Source: an uncultured Oscillibacter sp. (GTDB taxonomy: Bacteria; Bacillota; Clostridia; Oscillospirales; Oscillospiraceae). From it: 31,391 bases of DNA. The stretch is taken from NCBI RefSeq assembly GCF_910579365.1, contig NZ_CAJTUX010000029.1, forward strand, positions 1 to 31,391, written 5' to 3'. The notes beneath the pieces were generated by a model. It made no database searches and was not told the origin of the DNA. It worked only from the letters and a program-made list of their open reading frames with translations. Shown here one piece after another: positions 7,789-14,495 of this stretch (position 1 is the first letter of the stretch; every line of letters starts with the position of its first letter). Made by a program: the position numbers and the translations under genes.

Positions 7789-8256
7789 CTATCTCTCACG
7801 CAAACGATGTCTACGGCTTTTTTCTTTTTGAACGGAATCGAACAGTTCCTTTGAAATGATTGCCGGATGATGGTTTGTTAAAGTAGTCTTGGTTGAAAGA
7901 TCAATGGTTTTGACTTGTATACCATTTTTAACCTGGGTTTTACCTAAAATAACATCTCCGGCGTATTTTTCATTGCTAAGAATTTTCGAAATGGTTTCTT
8001 TGCTCCAGATTTCCTTTCCAGTGGGTGAAGGGACATCCATTAAAAACAATCCATCGGAAATCTTCCCGAGGCTGTCGCCAGCAGCAAACCTCTCAAAGAT
8101 GTAAACCACATGGGTAGCCTCATTAGGGTGGATCTTAAGTTTACCTTTCGAGTCTATTCTGTAGCCATAGCATACTGTAGACGCTTTAGATGATTTCCCG
8201 CTCCGAAAACTCTTCTGCAATCCTGCTTTGATTTGTTCGCTTCTTGTTGTATCCAT
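7789..8256 (-). CDS. Stand-alone Recombinase (DNA-binding) domain protein
   Basis: This 155-aa ORF aligns with residues after the catalytic domain of large serine recombinases. MDTTRSEQIKAGLQKSF corresponds to DESYSKSEDIKWGLRKSF in the neighbouring gene, followed by CYGYRIDSKGKLKIHPNEA, WSKETISKILSNEKYAGD and TNHHPAIISKELFDSVQ. The catalytic domain is absent and no zinc ribbon follows. An AGGAGG lies 11 nt before the ATG, so it seems translated as a separate protein. It resembles its downstream neighbour without being identical, so it is not a simple frameshift product of that gene. It may be a remnant of a second recombinase or a DNA-binding partner. Confidence 0.7.
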   Translation of the reverse strand: MDTTRSEQIKAGLQKSFRSGKSSKASTVCYGYRIDSKGKLKIHPNEATHVVYIFERFAAGDSLGKISDGLFLMDVPSPTGKEIWSKETISKILSNEKYAGDVILGKTQVKNGIQVKTIDLSTKTTLTNHHPAIISKELFDSVQKEKSRRHRLRER

Positions 8257-8411
8257 GGTATCACGATCCTCCTAAAATTTCAATCCATATAGCAAATATA
8301 TAAAAATGCACAGCTTTCGGCTGCGCATAAGTACACATGATTAAATTGGCCTATGAGTGGCAAATGCGATTTTGCTACATTAGTTATTAAAGGATGGTTC
8401 TCTGAACTATC
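8257..8411. other. AT-rich intergenic stretch
   Basis: This holds the upstream region of the minus-strand recombinase pair, including a small hairpin (GCACAGC...GCTGCGC, about 8308-8326). A 14-bp segment GATTAAATTGGCCT at 8339-8352 recurs at 10395-10408. No gene is seen. Confidence 0.4.
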
Positions 8412-8454
8412 AAAAACGCGCGAAATTTTATTTCTAAAATTCCGCGCGTTTTTT
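8412..8454. terminator. Strong bidirectional terminator
   Basis: A 16-bp stem with a single mismatch (AACGCGCGAAATTTTA / TAAAATTCCGCGCGTT) and a TTTC loop is flanked by A5 on the left and T6 on the right. It should work in both directions. It sits between the island's recombinase genes and the right 28-bp repeat. Confidence 0.85.
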
Positions 8455-8507
8455 GCTGTTTAACGCTTATCTTGCAACTTTTTATATATAAATTTCGTCA
8501 ACTTAAC

Positions 8508-8535
8508 ATTCCTTGCGTGGGGGAAAAAGATGCAG
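8508..8535 (+). repeat. 28-bp direct repeat, right copy
   Basis: This matches 1302-1329 at 26 of 28 bases. Base composition changes here from AT-rich (left) to GC-rich (right), which makes it a plausible island boundary. Confidence 0.7.
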
Positions 8536-8537
8536 AC

Positions 8538-8574
8538 CCGAAACCGTTGCAGCACAATGGTTTCGGCTGTTTTT
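8538..8574 (+). terminator. Hairpin plus T-tract after the right 28-bp repeat
   Basis: CCGAAACC and GGTTTCGG form a perfect 8-bp stem with a 13-nt loop, followed by CTGTTTTT. No intact plus-strand gene precedes it. The left repeat is followed by a hairpin of the same geometry but different stem sequence (1333-1360). Confidence 0.65.
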
Positions 8575-8584
8575 GGGCATAAAC

Positions 8585-8635
8585 AAAGAGCGCAGGATCG
8601 GAGTCGGCGTTTGCCTCTCCGGTCCTGCGCTCTTT
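8585..8635 (-). terminator. Terminator of the large serine recombinase
   Basis: A long stem (AAAGAGCGCAGGATCGGAG / CTCCGGTCCTGCGCTCTTT) with a 13-nt loop lies just after the recombinase stop. The T-rich side on the minus strand is CTCTTTGTTT. Confidence 0.75.
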
Positions 8636-8649
8636 CCTCATGCTTTCAC

Positions 8650-10287
8650 TCAGCACAGCCCTTCACTGATCACCACATCAACATCCCTGATTTTGACCCG
8701 AATGGTGCCGGCGTCCACCACCGTGATCCGCTCTATAAACTTGTGGGTAATCGTATCATCATATTCCGTGAAGCACATCGGCTGCTGGTCCAGCCACGCC
8801 TCCATCTCCCGCTGCCTGGAGGCCCGGAGGTTCCGCTGGCTTTTGTCTTCTTCAAGAGCCTGCATCTGATCCAGAATCTCCTGCTTCTCCGCCGTCACCG
8901 CCTCGAGCTGGGCATTCAGTTCCAGGCTGTCCATGTCCTCCAGCACCTTGTCCAGCAGCACGGCCTGTTCCGCCGTCAGAGCGTCCAGCCGCTGCTTCAG
9001 CTCCAGGAGGCTTACCCCATCCGCCCTGTCGTGGCTCTGGGCCAGCCCCGCCAGCTCCAGGACCCCGGCCTTTATCTCGGCCCGGATGGCGCCGTACTCG
9101 TTCAGAGCGGCCACGATAGCCCGATGGAGCTTATCCTCGTCCAGCGAGGGCGAGTCATGGCAGTATTTCTTCCCGAATTCCAGGCGGGAAACACACCGCC
9201 AGACAATCCGCTTTTTGCCGTTCCTGGCCCAGGTACAGCGCTTGTAGGGCGTCCCGCACTCTCCGCAGGTCAGCAGTTCGCTGAGAGCGTACTTGGAGGA
9301 ATACTTCCCCTGCTCCGTCTTGCCGGTCTTCTGCATCACCTTCCGTTTGCTGGCCCGGCGGGCCATCTCCGCCTTCACCTGATAAAACATATCCCTGGAG
9401 ATAATCGCCGGATGATTATTTTCCACATAAACCATGGGAAACTCGCCGGTGTTCCGCACGATTTTTTTGCTGATGCAGTCGGTGGTGTAGGTCTTTTGCA
9501 GCAGGGCGTCTCCGATGTAGCGTTCGTTGATGAGAATATTGCGAATCGTCTGCCAGGACCACTGCTTCACCCCGGTGGCGGTGGGAACGTGGTCCTGCTC
9601 CAGTTCCCTCTGAATCCCAAAGATGCTGGCCCCGTCCAGATAGCGGCGGTAAATGCGCCGCACCACCTCCGCCTCCTCCGGGTCGATCTCCGGCTCACCG
9701 TCCGCTCCCCGACGATAGCCCAGCAGACGTGTATACTGGAAGGGCACGTTGCCAGCCTCCCGGCTTTTCAGAATGCCCCAGATCACATTGTTGCGGATGG
9801 ACTCGCTCTCCGCCTGGGCGAAGCCGCTGAACAGCGTGATCATAAATTCTCCGGCTTCCGTGAGCGTATTGATGTTCTCCTTTTCAAAGTGGACCCCGAT
9901 GCCCCGGCCCCGCAGCATACGGACGGTGGCCAGACAGTCCACCGTATTCCGCGCGAAGCGGGAGAGGGATTTGGTCAGGATCAGGTCAATGCGTCCCCGC
10001 TTGCAGGCGGCGATCATGCGGTTGAACTCCGCCCGCTTTTTCATGCTGGTGCCGGTGATGCCTCTGTCAGCAAAAATTCCTGCAAATTCCCAATCGGGAT
10101 TCTCCCCGATTTTCTGGGTGTAATACTCCTTCTGGGAGGTGTAGCTGGTGAGCTGCTCCTCGCTGTCGGTGGAGACCCGGCAGTAAGCGGCGACCCGCAG
10201 CTTCCTCCCAGAGGGGCCTCCGGTGGGCGTTTTCTCCTTGGTAGCGGGGATGAGACGTATTCGTTTTTCTCGTACAGCCTGTTCCAT
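8650..10287 (-). CDS. Large serine recombinase, complete
   Basis: This 545-aa site-specific recombinase is of the kind that integrates and excises Clostridial mobile elements. The resolvase domain (about 30-175) carries Ser39 in AAYCRVSTDS and the TKSLSRFARNT motif. The Recombinase domain follows (TRLLGYRRGADGE to INERYIGDALLQKT, ENNHPAIISRDMF), then a zinc ribbon (LLTCGECGTPY, WRCVSRLE, KKYC), a coiled coil (about 440-510) and the FIERITVVD tail. All expected parts are present, so it looks functional. ATG 10287 has GAAAGGAC 7 nt upstream. It is GC-rich, unlike the AT-rich recombinases of the island to its left, so it belongs to a different element. Confidence 0.92.
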   Translation of the reverse strand: MEQAVREKRIRLIPATKEKTPTGGPSGRKLRVAAYCRVSTDSEEQLTSYTSQKEYYTQKIGENPDWEFAGIFADRGITGTSMKKRAEFNRMIAACKRGRIDLILTKSLSRFARNTVDCLATVRMLRGRGIGVHFEKENINTLTEAGEFMITLFSGFAQAESESIRNNVIWGILKSREAGNVPFQYTRLLGYRRGADGEPEIDPEEAEVVRRIYRRYLDGASIFGIQRELEQDHVPTATGVKQWSWQTIRNILINERYIGDALLQKTYTTDCISKKIVRNTGEFPMVYVENNHPAIISRDMFYQVKAEMARRASKRKVMQKTGKTEQGKYSSKYALSELLTCGECGTPYKRCTWARNGKKRIVWRCVSRLEFGKKYCHDSPSLDEDKLHRAIVAALNEYGAIRAEIKAGVLELAGLAQSHDRADGVSLLELKQRLDALTAEQAVLLDKVLEDMDSLELNAQLEAVTAEKQEILDQMQALEEDKSQRNLRASRQREMEAWLDQQPMCFTEYDDTITHKFIERITVVDAGTIRVKIRDVDVVISEGLC

Positions 10288-10307
10288 AATTTGTCCTTTC
10301 CCGGTCG

Positions 10308-10500
10308 GTTTACACTATCCCTTGAAGGTCGCCGTCACCGCGTTGTCCGCGGAGATGGCGATATATTGAATGGCCTTTTCGCCATGGATATCGATTAAAT
10401 TGGCCTCCTGTGGGAAGCAGTCGTACCGGGCGGAAACACCTTGTCGTGGTGTTTCTCTCTCACTCCTATCCCGAAAAACCAGTGGGGTGGATAAAACCTT
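10308..10500 (-). other. Open stretch between recombinase and sigma-like gene
   Basis: The frame of the upstream sigma-like gene continues open after its TGA for about 60 codons, including YDCFPQEANLIDIHGE and AIQYIAISADNAVTATFKG, without an obvious start codon. A hairpin (AAACACC-N7-GGTGTTT, about 10434-10454) lies inside. It may be a remnant of a small mobile-element gene or a leader for the recombinase. I do not recognise it. Confidence 0.3.
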
Positions 10501-10986
10501 TCAAGAAAATATTTTCTTGTACAGCTTTTCCAGCAACTTGTCTCGACGGTAAATAATGGTCCGGTGGTAAACGCCGAGTCTTTTGGCGTATTCCCGGACA
10601 GACTCGCCGTCAAAAAAGAGGGCTTGGATGAGTTCCCGTTCCTCTGCGCTCAACGAACTAAGCGCCAAAGCGAGGCGCTCTTTATGTACGGTAGCCTCTG
10701 CGCACTCTTCCCTCTGTATGGCGGACTCTTCAGCGGAAATTTCGTGCTGCGTTGCATACAAGTCGATGGGAACATCATGGGCGGTTAGCAGTTCCAAGGA
10801 AACCTGTGGGTGTTCTTCCTGCTGTTCATCCAGATACCGTTCCCGGCGGTCCATCTGGGAATAGGCGAGGAATACTTCCTCCGTAACCTCCACGTCTACG
10901 CCATCGACCGTGATGATATTGGCGACAACATTGCCGTTTTCATCTTTGACGCGCCGGTAATTCCGGCTTTCCTGCCATTTTTGCAT
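10501..10986 (-). CDS. Sigma-70-like factor of mobile-element type
   Basis: This predicted 161-aa protein has a C-terminal sigma region-4-like helix-turn-helix (SSLSAEERELIQALFFDGESVREYAKRLGVYHRTIIYRRDKLLEKL). The N-terminus (NYRRVKDENGNVVANIITVDGVDVEV, then AYSQMDRRERYLDE) is typical of small sigma-like regulators found beside recombinases in Clostridial conjugative elements. ATG 10986 has GGAG upstream; an upstream extension to 11193 is in frame but has no matching family sequence. It precedes the large recombinase by 213 bp in the same direction, so it may regulate it, though that is inference. Region 2 is not visible, so it may act as a DNA-binding activator rather than a true sigma factor. 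Confidence 0.8.
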   Translation of the reverse strand: MQKWQESRNYRRVKDENGNVVANIITVDGVDVEVTEEVFLAYSQMDRRERYLDEQQEEHPQVSLELLTAHDVPIDLYATQHEISAEESAIQREECAEATVHKERLALALSSLSAEERELIQALFFDGESVREYAKRLGVYHRTIIYRRDKLLEKLYKKIFS

Positions 10987-11235
10987 TTCTATGATCTCCA
11001 ATCTCAGAATTTGCGGGGACCTGAGATTGGGGATCACGGATACTTTGCTATATAGGGACTCCACCGTGCGAACGCGGATGGGAAACGGCGTTTTCCGGTG
11101 GAAAGTAAGATTTTTTTGCTTTTCCCCATGTAACTTGAGGGAAAAGCCGGTTTGTTGTAAAAAACAGTGGATTTGTTCGACGGTTTTCTGCAAAATTCTC
11201 TAAAATTTGATAGGGAACTTTGCAGAAAAATGTCG
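10987..11235. other. Upstream region of the sigma-like gene
   Basis: There is no convincing gene here. Minus-strand reading frames run through without family resemblance. It presumably holds the promoter of the sigma-like gene, but I could not identify clear -35/-10 boxes. Confidence 0.3.
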
Positions 11236-11279
11236 AAAAAAAGGAGAGGTGCGAATAGCCCTAGAGCTATACGCACCTC
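11236..11279 (-). terminator. Terminator on the minus strand
   Basis: GAGGTGCG and CGCACCTC, with an inner ATAGC/GCTAT pairing, form the stem. Seven A on the plus strand to the left give a T-run on the minus strand. It separates the transposase remnant from the sigma-like gene. Confidence 0.75.
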
Positions 11280-11385
11280 CATGAATAAATGAAATTGTGA
11301 TCTCTGCTTGTGCTGTCTAGTAAATAACCCAGGCGGCACAATAAAGTGATTTTTCATGCCGCATCGCCCGCTGAACCGCACAGAA

Positions 11386-11420
11386 AAGGAGACAGGGGAA
11401 TCATGATCCCTTGTCTCCTT
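11386..11420. terminator. Hairpin downstream of the transposase remnant
   Basis: AAGGAGACA and TGTCTCCTT form a 9-bp stem whose apical part contains GAATCATGATCCC. The 15-mer GAATCATGATCCCTT is repeated at 11470-11484, close to the pseudogene end. It could be a terminator or an insertion-sequence end remnant. Confidence 0.4.
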
Positions 11421-11490
11421 ATAAGTGAGATTTCGCCAGTATTTGGGGCGGACAGAGCCGTTTGCGAACGAATCATGATCCCTTTTATTG

Positions 11491-11907
11491 TTATGCGGTG
11501 TCCCGCTTATTTTTCGCTAATTTTGCCCCCCACTGTTTGCCTTTGGCGCCAAAGTTCTCAATAATGTAATCACGGCGAATGCCCGTTTCCTTGTTTTGAT
11601 GCTCTCTCATCAGAGCATAGGTTTGAATTGCCGAATTGACGATTCCGCCTGTTACCGCAAGGGAACCGTCCAATAAAAGGTGGGCCACATTCATCGTTTT
11701 ATCGAAAAAGGTCCTTTTTCTGTTTGCGGGGGATAGCTCGAGGACTGTCCTCACCGCTGGAACCAACTCAAAATTACCTGGGATGATTTCTTTCCAATCC
11801 AGATGTTTATCCAACAGCAGGAACAATTATGGTTTGTTATGTTCCGGCCGCTCCTCTATGTTCTTGTAGGTGTCTAACAACGACATCTGCTCGTATTTCT
11901 CTCGCAT
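11491..11907 (-). pseudogene. Transposase-like remnant with an in-frame stop
   Basis: From ATG 11907 (ribosome site GAGGAAAAG) the frame reads MREKYEQMSLLDTYKNIEERPEHNKP, meets TAA at 11829-11827, and continues in the same frame as LFLLLDKHLDWKEIIP and onward to 11491. The start and the LLDKHLDWKEIIP segment resemble the N-terminus of Clostridial IS transposases (MREKYEQMSLFDTY..., LLDEHIDWEEIIP). The following 90 residues (to KQWGAKLAKNKRDTA) do not look like a DDE catalytic domain, so an internal deletion or fusion is likely. The family assignment rests only on the N-terminal 45 residues. It is probably not functional. Confidence 0.55.
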
Positions 11908-12129
11908 GACTTTTCCTCTATGCTGCTGGTTTCCTTGCTGCTTTTTCTTCTGTAATGATACCAGATTTGTGGAGGAACGTCAGTTATATTTGAAACTTCA
12001 AAACCTTATTACTGCTCACTTTTTGAAGTTTCGCAATCGGCTAACTATTTTCCCATAACACATTCCTTTTGGCTATAAGGCCAGATTTTTAAAAGAGGGT
12101 CGACCTTGCTTTCTCTTTTAAGCATCACT
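11908..12129. other. Intergenic region with two inverted repeats
   Basis: A 12-bp inverted repeat (GAAACTTCAAAA at 11992-12003 and TTTTGAAGTTTC at 12021-12032) lies upstream of the transposase remnant and may be an IS-end relic. A second stem (TTAAAAGAG / CTCTTTTAA, 12089-12121) just after the amidohydrolase stop may be a weak terminator of the long minus-strand operon. Confidence 0.4.
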
Positions 12130-13311
12130 CTATGTACGTTTTGCCAGCTTAAAGAAAGTATACCCAGCATAGAGCCCCGCGCCCAGAATCAGGGCTTCTT
12201 CATCCACATCAAAGCCGCCGTTATGGTTCGGCAGCAATGTATGGGGATAGGCGGCGTTTCCTGTTCCCAAATACGCATACGCGCCAGGGGTATGAATCTG
12301 AAACTCTGCGAAATTATCGCCCCCCAGGGACAGTTCCCGATCTGTAACAGTCCTGCCTTCACCCAGCAGTGCCTCCACAGCTTCCGCCGCCTCCAGGCAC
12401 ACCTGGGGATCGTTGATTAAAGGTGGGGCAAAATCTGTCCATTGGATCTCCGTAGTCCCGCCATAGAGGTCCGAGATGCCGGAGACAGTTCTGGAAACCA
12501 GTTCCCGTATCCTCTCCCGGCTCTCCTGAGAGACCGACCGGGTCGTCCCCTCCAGCTCGGCGGTTTCCGCCAGGGCGTTATAGGCGGTTCCTGACACCAG
12601 CTTTCCAACGCCAATGATAACCGGCTCCACCGGCGAGGTAAGCCGCGTGACCAGGGATTGGAGTGCGACCACAGTGTGGCTGGCGATATAGAGAGCGTCG
12701 GCCCCCAGCTGCGGGGTGGACACATGGGCGGACTTTCCCAGGATCATGATTCGGAAGTGGTCTACAGCGGCATTGTTCAGCCCCGGCTTTAATCCGATGG
12801 TCCCGCTGGGCAGGTCCGAGGCCGTGTGGATGCCGAACACTCGGTCTGCCCCGTCCAATACGCCCGCCTCCACAAAAGGCCGTGCCCCTTGTCCAATTTC
12901 CTCGGCGGGCTGGAAGACAAGCCGCACCTCTCCGCCGAAGTCCGCCCGGCGCTCCGACAGCAGCTTGGCCGCAGCCAGCAGGCAGGCGGTGTGGGCATCG
13001 TGACCGCAGGCGTGCATGATGCCGGGAGTCTGGGAGCAGTACTCTACCGGATTGGTTTCCTGAATGGGCAGAGCGTCGATGTCAGCGCGCAGGACGATCG
13101 TGCCCGTTCCCAGGCCGTCTCCGCGCAAAATGCCCAGAACACCGGTCTCTCCCACCCGCCGATGGGGAATTCTGAAACGCTCCAATTCTTCTTCGATCCG
13201 CTTCGCGGTATGAAATTCACACAGGCCCAGCTCGGGATGCCGGTGAAAGTCCCGCCGCAGCTCAACCAGGTAGGACCTCTCCCGTTCCAGTGCCTTTTTC
13301 AGATTCCGCAT
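12130..13311 (-). CDS. M20D amidohydrolase (N-acyl-amino-acid hydrolase type)
   Basis: This 393-aa metallopeptidase-fold enzyme splits N-acyl amino acids such as N-acetyl-Met or hippurate-like compounds. The M20D signatures are clear: FHRHPELG, RADIDALPIQE, MHACGHDAHT (metal ligands), QPAEEIGQGA (catalytic and metal glutamates), and a C-terminal HTLLPNHNGGFDVDE. There is no signal peptide, so it is cytosolic. ATG 13311 has AAGGAG 10 nt upstream; GTG 13317 is a possible alternative. Its start overlaps the end of the aminotransferase gene, implying translational coupling as the last gene of the metN operon. The operon context suggests it releases free amino acid from imported N-acylated methionine, but the substrate is not shown by sequence. 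Confidence 0.9.
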   Translation of the reverse strand: MRNLKKALERERSYLVELRRDFHRHPELGLCEFHTAKRIEEELERFRIPHRRVGETGVLGILRGDGLGTGTIVLRADIDALPIQETNPVEYCSQTPGIMHACGHDAHTACLLAAAKLLSERRADFGGEVRLVFQPAEEIGQGARPFVEAGVLDGADRVFGIHTASDLPSGTIGLKPGLNNAAVDHFRIMILGKSAHVSTPQLGADALYIASHTVVALQSLVTRLTSPVEPVIIGVGKLVSGTAYNALAETAELEGTTRSVSQESRERIRELVSRTVSGISDLYGGTTEIQWTDFAPPLINDPQVCLEAAEAVEALLGEGRTVTDRELSLGGDNFAEFQIHTPGAYAYLGTGNAAYPHTLLPNHNGGFDVDEEALILGAGLYAGYTFFKLAKRT

Positions 13312-14495
13312 ATACACTCAACTCCTTTTCCCTTTGGCGGAATTTTCTCCCGCAAAGACTCCAGCCGGTTCAGGGCCTCCAGCAGAGTCTCATCCCGCTT
13401 GGCGAAGTGGAAGCGGAGCAGGTGGTTCACCGGCTCCCGGAAGAAGCTGGACCCGGGGACGGCTCCCACGCCCACCTTTTCCGCCAGGTCCTCGCAGAAC
13501 TGGAGGTCGCTGTCATAGCCGAACTCGGAGATGTCCAGCAGGACGTAGTAGGCCCCCTCCGGCGTGTTGTGGGCGATCTTCAAATCGTCCAGCCCTCTCA
13601 GGAACAGGTCCCGCTTGTGGGTGTACTCCGCCAGGAGGCCATCGTAATAGTCCTGGCCGAAGTTCAATCCGGGGATGACCGCCTCCTGGAGGGGGGCCGC
13701 CGCGCCCACGGTGAGGAAGTCGTGGACCTTTTTGATCCGGTCCGTGATCTCCGGCGGGGCGATGGTGTACCCCATCCGCCAGCCGGTGATGGAGTAGGTC
13801 TTGGAGAGCGACGAACAGGAGATGGTCCGCTGCCGCATCCCGGGCAAAGCGGCGAAGTAGGTGTGCCGGTGAGGGGCGTAGACGATGTGCTCATAAACCT
13901 CGTCGGTTATGACATAGGCGTCGTATTTCTCCGCCAGGGCGGCAATGACCGCCAGCTCCTCCCGGGTGAAGACCCGCCCGCAGGGGTTGGAGGGGTTGCA
14001 GAGAATCAGGGCCTTGGGCTTCTGGCGGAAGGCGTCCTCCAGGACCTCCGGGTCAAAGCGGAAGTCCGGCGGCGTCAGGGGCACGTAGATGGGCTCCGCG
14101 CCGCAGAGAATAGTGTCCGCCCCGTAGTTCTCGTAGAAGGGCGAGAAGACCACCACCCTGTCTCCGGGGTTGGCCACGGTCATCATAGCGGCCATCATGG
14201 CCTCCGTGCTGCCGCAGGTGACGGTGATCTCCCCGTTGGGGTCGATGGGGAAGCCCATGTACCGGGACTGCTTTGCCGCCAGGGCCTCCCGGAGGTTCTG
14301 GGCCCCCCAGGTGATAGAATACTGGTGGAAGTCCTCCTGGCTGACCTCTGCCAGCCGGTCCAGGATAGCCCGGGGCGGCTCAAAGTCCGGGAAGCCCTGG
14401 GAGAGGTTCACCGCGCCGTACTGATTCGAAATGCGGGTCATGCGGCGGATTACCGAGTCGGTAAAACCGGCGGTGCGCTCAGACAGGCTCTGCAT
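13299..14495 (-). CDS. PLP-dependent class I/II aminotransferase
   Basis: This 398-aa fold-type I aminotransferase interconverts an amino acid and its 2-keto acid. LSQGFPDFEPP near the start is the substrate-site signature of the KAT/YbdL/MtnE-like branch. CNPSNPCGRVF, TDEVYEHIVY and SSLSKTYSITGWRMGY (PLP lysine) follow in the expected order, and RFHFAKRDETL supplies the carboxylate-binding arginine. ATG 14495 has GGAGGGC upstream. It overlaps both neighbours (17 bp with the FAD dehydrogenase, 13 bp with the amidohydrolase). This branch includes enzymes that use methionine or 4-methylthio-2-oxobutanoate. Set in a metNIQ operon with two hydroxyacid dehydrogenases, that is its most likely substrate, by inference. 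Confidence 0.88.
   Translation of the reverse strand: MQSLSERTAGFTDSVIRRMTRISNQYGAVNLSQGFPDFEPPRAILDRLAEVSQEDFHQYSITWGAQNLREALAAKQSRYMGFPIDPNGEITVTCGSTEAMMAAMMTVANPGDRVVVFSPFYENYGADTILCGAEPIYVPLTPPDFRFDPEVLEDAFRQKPKALILCNPSNPCGRVFTREELAVIAALAEKYDAYVITDEVYEHIVYAPHRHTYFAALPGMRQRTISCSSLSKTYSITGWRMGYTIAPPEITDRIKKVHDFLTVGAAAPLQEAVIPGLNFGQDYYDGLLAEYTHKRDLFLRGLDDLKIAHNTPEGAYYVLLDISEFGYDSDLQFCEDLAEKVGVGAVPGSSFFREPVNHLLRFHFAKRDETLLEALNRLESLREKIPPKGKGVECICGI

Noticed and set aside
1302..8535. Simple insertion of the island into one recombinase gene
   Set aside because: The missing N-terminal half of the TndX-like gene is not present to the right of 8535, and the next recombinase there is complete and different.
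8530..10398. A 622-codon plus-strand open frame
   Set aside because: It is the mirror frame of the large serine recombinase in GC-rich DNA, has no recognisable domain, and overlaps clear family motifs on the other strand.
11034..11381. A 115-codon minus-strand frame upstream of the sigma-like gene
   Set aside because: It runs straight through a rho-independent terminator and has no recognisable protein features or ribosome site.
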